Of a stretch of DNA of 64,000 nt, positions 54,123 to 64,000 are shown in pieces; the stretch's first letter is position 1; each line of letters starts with the position of its first letter. The notes under the pieces are model-generated. The model saw only the letters and a program-made list of their open reading frames with translations. It was not told the origin of the DNA and did no database searches. A program made the position numbers and the translations under genes. Source of the DNA: G963704535 sp963704535 (GTDB taxonomy: Bacteria; Chloroflexota; Chloroflexia; Chloroflexales; Roseiflexaceae); NCBI GenBank assembly GCA_963704535.1, contig OY969916.1, forward strand, positions 2,232,001 to 2,296,000, read 5' to 3'.

Positions 54123-54190
54123 CCGAAGGCGTTGTTTTACAGGTGCCACGAGGGCATTTGTGACAGATGATTGAGCATAGGAGGCCCCAG

Positions 54191-55630
54191 ATGGAGTCAC
54201 GTCAACGAAAGCCTTGGTCGCGTCGAGACTTGCTCCGCTTCGCCGCCGGCACCACGGGTGTGAGCGCCATCGGCGCCGTGCTGGCCGCCTGCGGCCAACC
54301 GTCGTCCTCGAACACCAATCCGCCCCCCACCAGCGCGCCGGGAGCCGCGGATGCGCCGACCGCGGCGAGCGGAGCCCCGACCGCGGAGCCAAATGTGGCT
54401 ACCGCGCCAACAGCGACACCGCAGCCGCTAGAGGTGTTTGGCTCCGAGTCGGCCAAGATCAAGATCCGCTATTGGACGATCCTGGGCAGCGTCGACGGCA
54501 TCGTGATGAATGACCTGGTCAGAAAGTTCAGCGCGGAGAATCCGGACATTGCGGTCGAGTTGCTCCAGGGCCTAACCGACTTCGTCCAGAAGATGCAGGC
54601 CGCGGGGATCAGCAGCACGGCCCCGGACGTCGCGCTGGTGCGCCAAACCTACATCGGTCCATTCGTCGACAAGAACATCCTGTCGCCAATCGAGCCGGCA
54701 GAGCTACAGGCGGCCGGCATCAAGGCCGAGGACTACGACCCGACGGTCTGGCAGTTCACCCAGTACAATGGCAAGCAGTACACCATCCCGCTCGACATCC
54801 ACGCCCACGCGATGGTGTACAATAAGAAGATCCTGGCCGACAATGGCCTGCAGGTGCCCACGACGCACGACGAGTGGCTCGCGGCGGTCAAAAAAGTCAG
54901 CACCAGCGACATCATCGGTTTCAATACCTTCGCCCTCGGCTCCGGCGCGCAGGAGTTTATGACCTGGTACATCTACGGCATCTGGAGGCAATACGGCGTG
55001 GATATGATCAGCGCCGACGGCAAAAAGGCCGCGTTCAACACTCCCGAGGCCATCGCGGCGACCAAGTGGATGAAGGACATGCAAGCCAGCGGCAATCCGA
55101 AGAACGCGCCAATCGCGGACCTGGCGCGCACCGGCAAGGTTGCGACGTGGCCGGATGGGCCGTGGATCTCGACCCTGTACTTTGACAAGACCAAGGCGCC
55201 CGCCGCCGACGATATCGACGTCGCGCCGCTGCCGCAGCACGACCCGAATAAGAAGGCCGTCTGGGGGCAGAGCCACCAGTTCGCGCTGCCGACGCAGCCC
55301 AATCCCAATCCGGACCAGCGCGCCGCCGTGCTCAAGTTCGTCCAGTGGATCGGCCAGCACAGCGTCGATTGGGCCAAGGCCGGGCAGGTGCCGGCGCACA
55401 ACAAGGCGCGCGAGGAAGCGCTCAACAGCGATAATATCTACCTGAAGAAGCTGCAAACCTGGGCGTCGGAATTGCCGTATGTCTCCTATATGGCCCCGCA
55501 TCCCAAGCTGCTGGAGGTCATGCCGCGCATTGCAGCCAACATCGAGGGCACAATGCTGGCCGACTTGACCGTCGAGGAGGCTTTGAAGAAGGCCGAAGAC
55601 GAAGTCAACGCGATTCTCGCGGAAGTGTGA
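54191..55630 (+). CDS. CUT1 sugar ABC transporter binding lipoprotein, Tat-type signal
   Basis: A 479-residue binding protein starting at ATG 54191 (AGGAGG upstream). The N-terminus MESRQRKPWSRRDLLRFAAG has a twin-arginine motif (SRRDLLRF), followed by VLAACGQ, a lipobox. It is therefore likely exported folded by Tat and then lipidated. A Pro/Ala linker precedes an SBP_bac_1 domain (IKIRYWTILGSVDGIVMNDL, GKQYTIPLDIHAHAMVYNKK, WPDGPWISTLYFD). It is in an operon with two permeases and GH51; an arabino-oligosaccharide ligand is inferred. Confidence 0.92.
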   Translation: MESRQRKPWSRRDLLRFAAGTTGVSAIGAVLAACGQPSSSNTNPPPTSAPGAADAPTAASGAPTAEPNVATAPTATPQPLEVFGSESAKIKIRYWTILGSVDGIVMNDLVRKFSAENPDIAVELLQGLTDFVQKMQAAGISSTAPDVALVRQTYIGPFVDKNILSPIEPAELQAAGIKAEDYDPTVWQFTQYNGKQYTIPLDIHAHAMVYNKKILADNGLQVPTTHDEWLAAVKKVSTSDIIGFNTFALGSGAQEFMTWYIYGIWRQYGVDMISADGKKAAFNTPEAIAATKWMKDMQASGNPKNAPIADLARTGKVATWPDGPWISTLYFDKTKAPAADDIDVAPLPQHDPNKKAVWGQSHQFALPTQPNPNPDQRAAVLKFVQWIGQHSVDWAKAGQVPAHNKAREEALNSDNIYLKKLQTWASELPYVSYMAPHPKLLEVMPRIAANIEGTMLADLTVEEALKKAEDEVNAILAEV

Positions 55631-55662
55631 TCTACGGGAAGAAGTGACAGAAGGAGCGATAG

Positions 55663-56595
55663 ATGGGTGCAATCGACCGCATCACGCACTCGCTTCAGCG
55701 CCAGCAGGTCGGCAGGGCCAGGGCATGGCTCAAGCCGGGGAGCTTGTCTCCCTTTCTCTACCTGGCCCCCTTCCTGCTGTTTTTCATCGTGTTCCAGATC
55801 TATCCGATCTTCCAGGGCTTGTATGTAAGCCTGACCAGATGGGATCTTGTGACGCCGCCGCGCTTCATCGGCATCACGAACTACGTCAATCTACTGAGCA
55901 CGGACACGCTGTTCTGGACCGCGCTACGCAACACTAGCCTGTTCGTCGTGCTCAACACGCCGCTGGCAGTGGTGATTCCGCTTGGCCTAGCGATACTGGT
56001 CAACGAGCCAATCAACGGCCGGGCGATCTTCCGCAGCGCCTTCAGCACGCCGCTTATGATCTCGGTGGCCTCGGTGGGCGTGCTCTGGCAGTGGTTCTAC
56101 AACCCGGCCTTCGGCCTGATCAACTACTATCTGGGGCTGGTCGGGCTGCCGGGTCAGAACTGGTTGCAGCAGACCGGCTGGGCCATGATCGCGATCGTCG
56201 TCACCACCATCTGGTGGACCTCGGGCTTCAACATGATCCTGTTCCTAGCCGGCCTGCAAGATATTCCCGAGCACCTGTACGACGCTGCCAAGATCGACGG
56301 TGCGGGCAATTGGGCGCTGTTTCGTTATGTGACACTGCCGGGGCTGCGGGCGACGCTCCTGTTCGTCAGCGTCACGACGATCATCGGCTCATTTCGCGTC
56401 TTCGCGCAGGTCTTGGTGATGACCAACGGCAGCGGAGGGCCGTTCGACTCGACACGCACGATCGTCATGCACATCTATGAGACCGGCTTTCGCTACTTCA
56501 AGATGGGCAGCGCTTCGGCAATAGCCTGGGTGCTGTTCGCTATCGTGGTGATCTTCACGTTCATTCAGTTCCGCTTGCAAAAGGAGCAGGCGTAG
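55663..56595 (+). CDS. CUT1 sugar ABC transporter permease (MalF-type)
   Basis: A 310-residue permease, AAGGAG before the ATG. Helix FLYLAPFLLFFIVFQIYPIF, loop PPRFIGITNYVNLL and EAA motif HLYDAAKIDGAGNWALFRYV. It lies 32 bp after the binding-protein gene and 14 bp before the partner permease. No ATPase gene is nearby, as in the maltodextrin operon. Confidence 0.93.
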   Translation: MGAIDRITHSLQRQQVGRARAWLKPGSLSPFLYLAPFLLFFIVFQIYPIFQGLYVSLTRWDLVTPPRFIGITNYVNLLSTDTLFWTALRNTSLFVVLNTPLAVVIPLGLAILVNEPINGRAIFRSAFSTPLMISVASVGVLWQWFYNPAFGLINYYLGLVGLPGQNWLQQTGWAMIAIVVTTIWWTSGFNMILFLAGLQDIPEHLYDAAKIDGAGNWALFRYVTLPGLRATLLFVSVTTIIGSFRVFAQVLVMTNGSGGPFDSTRTIVMHIYETGFRYFKMGSASAIAWVLFAIVVIFTFIQFRLQKEQA

Positions 56596-56609
56596 GAAGG
56601 GAGACACGC

Positions 56610-57494
56610 ATGGCTACTCAAGCGCTAGCAGAACGCCGTTCGATCCTGAACCGGCGCGTCATACGGCGCATCCCGCTCCTGCGCTATCTGCTCCTGTTTG
56701 TGCTCGCGCTGGTCTGGGCCGTCCCAGTGCTCTGGATGTTTCTTACTTCGGTTAAGCCCGAGGCGCAGATCATCAGCGTCCCACCGCGCTGGTTTCCCGA
56801 TCAACTCAACGACTTCACGATGCAGCATTACATCGACGTGCTGTTCTTCCCGCGCGGCATCAATCTGGTTCAAGCCTTCACCAACAGCATCCTGGTCGCC
56901 GCGATCGGCACGCTGCTCGTCGTCATCGTCGATGTGCTGGCGGGGTACGCCTTCGCGCGGCTGCGCTTTCCGGGCCGGGACCTGCTGTTTGCGATGGTCG
57001 TCGCCTCGCTGATCGTGCCGGGCGAGATCTTGCTGATCCCGAACTACATCACCGTATGGCGGCTGGGATGGTTGAATAGCTATTCCGCGCTGATCTTCCC
57101 ACCGCTGGCGGGCGGCTTCGGGGTCTTTCTCATGCGTCAGTTCTTGCTCGGCATCCCGCACGAGATCGAAGACGCCGCCCAGATCGATGGATGTAGCCGT
57201 TTCCAGATCCTGTGGTTGATCGTGATACCGCTCTCGCGCGGGGCGATCGCGACGCTGGCGATCTTCACGTTCCTGTTCTTCTGGAACGAGTTCACCTGGC
57301 CCTACATTGTGATCAACGAGGCCTCCAAGATGACGATGCCGGTGGCGCTCATCCAGTTCAGAGCCGATTATTGGAGCAACTACGGGCAGCTCATGGCCGG
57401 CACGACGGTCTCCGCGCTGCCGGCGATCCTGATCTTCCTGGCGGCCCAGCGGATGATCATTCGTTCGATCTCGCTGACGGGCGTCAAAGGCTGA
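56610..57494 (+). CDS. CUT1 sugar ABC transporter permease (MalG-type)
   Basis: A 294-residue permease. Helix LLLFVLALVWAVPVLWMFLT, RLRFPGRDLLFAMVVASLIV, EAA motif EIEDAAQIDGCSRFQILWLI and ending RSISLTGVKG. It is the partner of the preceding MalF-type permease. Confidence 0.93.
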   Translation: MATQALAERRSILNRRVIRRIPLLRYLLLFVLALVWAVPVLWMFLTSVKPEAQIISVPPRWFPDQLNDFTMQHYIDVLFFPRGINLVQAFTNSILVAAIGTLLVVIVDVLAGYAFARLRFPGRDLLFAMVVASLIVPGEILLIPNYITVWRLGWLNSYSALIFPPLAGGFGVFLMRQFLLGIPHEIEDAAQIDGCSRFQILWLIVIPLSRGAIATLAIFTFLFFWNEFTWPYIVINEASKMTMPVALIQFRADYWSNYGQLMAGTTVSALPAILIFLAAQRMIIRSISLTGVKG

Positions 57495-57496
57495 TG

Positions 57497-57620
57497 CCGT
57501 TCTGCTTTACAATCTGGTATGGGGGAGACTGAGGGGGCTGGCCCCCTCAACCCCCCTTTTTTTACAATCTGGGTGGGGAGATTGAGGAGGCTGCCCCCTC
57601 AAACCCCTTTTTAGCCCGAG
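57497..57620. repeat. Two tandem type B repeat cores
   Basis: CTTTACAATCTGGTATGGGG with GACTGAGGGGGCTGGCCCCC, then TTTACAATCTGGGTGGGGAG with TTGAGGAGGCTGCCCCCTCA. It fills the gap between the permease and the GH51 gene. Confidence 0.85.
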
Positions 57621-57626
57621 GTACGA

Positions 57627-59149
<1,523 letters not shown>

Positions 59150-59224
59150 CTTAGCCGGTGGCGCGCGCAACGTCGCTATTGCCTGCCCTTCGACAAGCTC
59201 AGGAAGTTCGGCAGCAAGGTACTT

Positions 59225-59280
59225 CTTCCTTTTATCGACGATTTTTGCCCAGCCGGGCAAAAATCGTCGATAAAAGGAAG
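59225..59280. terminator. Perfect 26-bp bidirectional hairpin
   Basis: CTTCCTTTTATCGACGATTT and onward (59225-59250) pairs without mismatch to 59255-59280 around the loop AGCC. It lies between the convergent GH51 and histidine-kinase genes. Just before it is CCTTCGACAAGCTCAGG, a dispersed repeat common in many bacterial genomes. Confidence 0.8.
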
Positions 59281-59291
59281 AAAAGGTGCGC

Positions 59292-61907
<2,616 letters not shown>

Positions 61908-62151
61908 AGCCAGATTCTTTCTACGCAACCTAGCGTTGAGACACGACGCGGGCTTGGTCCCCTGCACATACGGCAAGGAGCCAGCCCGTGATACTGATCC
62001 AGTATGGATCGGGGGAGGCGCAACGATATACGCAAAAGTGGAACAAACGCATGCCAGGTTCGCAATAGTGGGGATGTACGCTCCTGGTAATACTATAGTG
62101 GTGCTTCAGAGTGCCGAGCGTCAAACTGCGCGGTGTGCGCGCAACGCACCT
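61908..62151. other. Intergenic region, no gene seen
   Basis: Upstream of the hybrid kinase. Moderate GC, with TAATACTATAG near 62090 as a possible promoter fragment. No ORF or repeat of the families described. Confidence 0.4.
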
Positions 62152-62215
62152 ATGAATATGTGGGTGGGGTTATTCTTGAGGGGTGGCCCCCTCAAACTCC
62201 CCCTTTTCAGGTTTC
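62152..62215. repeat. Type C repeat
   Basis: TATGAATATGTGGGTGGGGT, then TTATTCTTGAGGGGTGGCCC and CAAACTCCCCCTTTTCAGG. Confidence 0.8.
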
Positions 62216-62265
62216 GATGGCACGGCGGTTGCATTAGCACCAGGCAATCGAACAGGAGGTGTCCG

Positions 62266-62463
62266 ATGCAACGGCTCAAACAAGCGTGGATGGCTTCAGG
62301 ACGTGCCTGCTGGTGGGCGTTCTCCGTTTGCTCGGAGGCCCGGTACCAGCGCCGGTCGCTGAGATCGGCGCGCAGGCAGAGCGCGCAGCCGATATACAAC
62401 ACCTCGACCCATGTCGCGGGCCAGTCGGTCGCGGCTGCGGGCAACACGTCACAGATACATTAA
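62266..62463 (+). CDS. Small hypothetical ORF, possibly a gene remnant
   Basis: ATG 62266 follows a good ribosome binding site (CAGGAGGTG). It encodes 65 residues (MQRLKQAWMASGRACWWAFS and so on), arginine-rich and with no family I recognise. A shifted frame through the same DNA reads FRTCLLVGVLRLLGGPVPAP, more like the end of a signal peptide followed by a mature region. The original gene may therefore have been a small exported protein now frameshifted. Confidence 0.35.
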   Translation: MQRLKQAWMASGRACWWAFSVCSEARYQRRSLRSARRQSAQPIYNTSTHVAGQSVAAAGNTSQIH

Positions 62464-62502
62464 GAGAGGCTGAACTTCTTCTTCATCCCAAAGCGCGCGA
62501 AA

Positions 62503-62556
62503 CGTAAAACGTGAAACGTGAAAGGCCCTCACACATCACGTTTCACGTTTCACGCC
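62503..62556. repeat. GTGAAAC/GTTTCAC heptad hairpin
   Basis: ACGTAAAACGTGAAACGTGA pairs with TCACGTTTCACGTTTCACG around a short spacer. Confidence 0.8.
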
Positions 62557-62582
62557 GGGACGCTTTACAGGTTCCGATTCTC

Positions 62583-62686
62583 TAAGAGGCTGTCTGAAAG
62601 GGGGAGTTTGAGGGTGCAGCCCCCTCAAGAACCCCTTTCCACCACAGACTATGAGTGGCAAACAGACCTTTTCAGACGGTCTCTAA
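62583..62686. repeat. Complete type A MITE-like element
   Basis: 104 bp from TAAGAGGCTGTCTGAAAGGG to CCTTTTCAGACGGTCTCTAA, with the core in the opposite orientation to most copies (GAGTTTGAGGGTGCAGCCCC, then CTCAAGAACCCCTTTCCACC). Confidence 0.88.
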
Positions 62687-62707
62687 GGAAGTCGAAGACA
62701 GAATCTC

Positions 62708-63049
62708 TCACTCCTCGCGCGGCGGGCGGCGGGCCTGCTTAACGGCCGCTCGATGCTGCTTGAGCGTGCGCCGCCGCGCCACTGCCGCCCGGCTTGGGCG
62801 CGTGGCAACCCGTGGGATCTCCTCGACGCTGGCGGCGCGCAGCCGCTCGGCCAGGCGCGCGAAGGCGACCCGGCGATTGGCGGCCTGCGATCGGCGCTCG
62901 GTCGCGGTCACGACCAGCCCGCTGGGGCGATGGACCAGCCGCACCCCGGTGGCCACCCGGTTGCGGTGCTGGCCGCCCGGCCCGCCCGCCACAAAGAAGG
63001 TGATGTCGGAGTCGCGCTCAAGCGCCTCCAGGTCGTTTGGATCGCTCAC
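62708..63049 (-). CDS. Peptide-chain-release-factor-like GGQ-domain protein
   Basis: A small RF-1 domain protein of about 113 residues from GTG 63049. It holds the catalytic GGQ in FFVAGGPGGQHRNRVATGVR and the basic helix-rich C-terminus ARRRTLKQHRAAVKQARRPP. It resembles stand-alone ribosome-rescue hydrolases (ArfB/YaeJ and the bacterial RF-H/C12orf65-like group), which release peptide from stalled ribosomes. A longer start at ATG 63091 exists, but its first residues (MAPSETLSKN) are encoded by a type B repeat, so the GTG is preferred. Confidence 0.8.
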   Translation of the reverse strand: MSDPNDLEALERDSDITFFVAGGPGGQHRNRVATGVRLVHRPSGLVVTATERRSQAANRRVAFARLAERLRAASVEEIPRVATRPSRAAVARRRTLKQHRAAVKQARRPPREE

Positions 63050-63065
63050 GATTCCCTCAATATTC

Positions 63066-63176
63066 TTAGACAAGGTTTCGGAAGGTGCCATTCGACTTTA
63101 CAATGTGAGTGGGGGGAGACTGAGGGGGCTGCCCCCCTCAAACTCCCCTTTTTAGGCAGCCTCTAAAGGCGCAGGT
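63066..63176. repeat. Chimeric repeat with type B left end and type A right end
   Basis: Left TTAGACAAGGTTTCGGAAGG with ACTTTACAATGTGAGTGGGG, core GACTGAGGGGGCTGCCCCCC, right end TTTTTAGGCAGCCTCTAA as in type A. Confidence 0.85.
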
Positions 63177-63241
63177 AGAGCCTGGACATTAGTATATACT
63201 ATCCAAGGCAAGCTATCACCCGCCAAGAAGGAGGGCTTCCC

Positions 63242-64000
63242 ATGACGACCACCGAAAGACTCTACCATATCGGCTTCGGGCGGGCCGACCTGGGCGACGA
63301 GCCGCCGCAGATCGCGCTGCTGTCGGGCGACCCTGATCGCGCCCGGACGATCGCGCATACGTACCTGCGCGACGTTCGCACACTCTCGGAACACCGCGGC
63401 CTGAACAGCTATGTCGGCACGCTGCCGGGCGGGCGGGCGCTGCTCTCGGCCACCAGCGGGATGGGCGCACCCTCGCTCAGCATCGTCGTCAACGAGCTGG
63501 TGCAGGTCGGAATCCGGCAGATCATCCGCGTCGGCACCTGCGGCTCGATCCAGGACCACGTGCGGCCCGGCAGCATCGTGATCACCAGGGCGGCGCTGTG
63601 CCGCCAGGGCGCCGCCGAGGACATCGCCCCGCGCGAGTACCCCGCCGCCGCCGACCCGTTCCTGACCGTCGCACTGGTCGAGTCGGCCCGCGCGCTCCAG
63701 GTCGAGCACCACCTCGGCATCACCGCGTCGGTGGACACGTTCTACGAGGGCCAGGAGCGCAGCGGCTCGGCCAACCCGCACCTGCTGCGCCGGCTGCACG
63801 GCATCACCGAGGAGTACCGCCACCTGAACGTGCTGAACTACGAGATGGAGGCCGGGATGCTGTTCAAGATGGCCGGGGTCTACGGCTTCGCCGCCGCGTG
63901 CGTGTGCGGTGTGATCGCCCAGCGCACGGTCGACGAGCAGATCGTGCTGGACCAGAAGGCCGCCGCCATCGACCGCGCGATTACTGTGGCCCTGCACGCC
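63242..64000 (+). CDS. Nucleoside phosphorylase (uridine phosphorylase-like), 3' truncated by window
   Basis: Open to the window edge (253 codons seen). ATG 63242 follows AAGGAGGG. Family motifs: phosphate-binding LLSGDPDRA, TSGMGAPS, the core RVGTCGSIQ, and the nucleoside-binding NYEMEAGMLFKMA, where the E-M-E motif contacts ribose. Length and motifs fit hexameric uridine/purine nucleoside phosphorylases (PNP_UDP_1), which cleave nucleosides with phosphate for salvage. Whether it is specific for uridine or purine is not certain. The gene may be nearly complete, since such proteins are about 250-290 residues. Confidence 0.88.
   Translation, partial: MTTTERLYHIGFGRADLGDEPPQIALLSGDPDRARTIAHTYLRDVRTLSEHRGLNSYVGTLPGGRALLSATSGMGAPSLSIVVNELVQVGIRQIIRVGTCGSIQDHVRPGSIVITRAALCRQGAAEDIAPREYPAAADPFLTVALVESARALQVEHHLGITASVDTFYEGQERSGSANPHLLRRLHGITEEYRHLNVLNYEMEAGMLFKMAGVYGFAAACVCGVIAQRTVDEQIVLDQKAAAIDRAITVALHA

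Noticed and set aside
59160..59215. CCTTCGACAAGCTCAGG as a regulatory site
   Set aside because: It is a dispersed motif common in many bacterial genomes; nothing here ties it to regulation.
63152..63997. 281-residue minus-strand ORF over the phosphorylase gene
   Set aside because: The + strand encodes clear nucleoside phosphorylase motifs; the minus frame is an antisense shadow in GC-rich DNA.

Overview
This is a GC-rich (roughly 60-65%) window from a bacterial chromosome. Gene content and style suggest a filamentous Chloroflexota of class Chloroflexia (Roseiflexus/Kouleothrix/Herpetosiphon-like): proline/alanine-linker lipoproteins, Ser/Thr kinases with NB-ARC and TPR parts, many LacI regulators with CUT1 sugar transporters, hemB/hemL, and dense intergenic repeats. 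This is inference from gene style; no rRNA or other phylogenetic marker lies in the window. I saw no tRNA, rRNA, transposase, phage gene or CRISPR array.

Layout. 0-3.8 kb: the end of a STAS regulator, an M20 peptidase, a RidA-family protein and an LLM flavin oxidoreductase. 3.8-14.5 kb: a signalling/secretion island made of a zinc-ribbon Ser/Thr kinase with NTPase and TPR parts, a secreted FG-GAP/clostripain-type protein, an FHA-winged-helix regulator and a secreted sulfatase with C-terminal repeats. The two secreted-protein genes share a near-identical promoter/operator module, which makes this island the best candidate for an undescribed system. 14.6-24.5 kb: YndJ-like and DUF1990 proteins, hemB, an MBL hydrolase, an ABC permease fused to a GT-C-like membrane domain, hemL, a subtilase and small proteins. 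24.5-35.1 kb: a beta-glucoside locus (GH1, Opp-type transporter and two LacI regulators with clear operators, one a perfect CelR/CebR-type box). 35.3-37 kb: an AT-richer KamB/NpmA-type 16S rRNA m1A1408 methyltransferase overlapping an SbnB-type dehydrogenase. 37-42.6 kb: a serine hydrolase, a TauE exporter and a two-component system. 43-50.1 kb: a maltodextrin operon (CUT1 transporter plus two GH13 enzymes). 50.3-59.1 kb: a methyltransferase, a LacI regulator and an arabinan locus (GH43, CUT1 transporter, GH51). 59.3-64 kb: a hybrid histidine kinase, a GGQ-domain protein and a nucleoside phosphorylase.

Two features cut across the whole window. First, intergenic spaces are full of short non-coding repeats. 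One set is MITE-like elements about 60-120 bp long with a TTGAGGGG...CCCCTCAA core and at least two kinds of terminal inverted repeat; the other is 7- and 8-bp tandem arrays, often folded into hairpins. Some of them supply stop codons, 5' leaders or start codons to neighbouring genes. Second, at least eight genes carry single-base frameshifts, several of them in transport and glycoside-hydrolase genes. These may be assembly errors, so they should be checked against reads before the genes are called dead.
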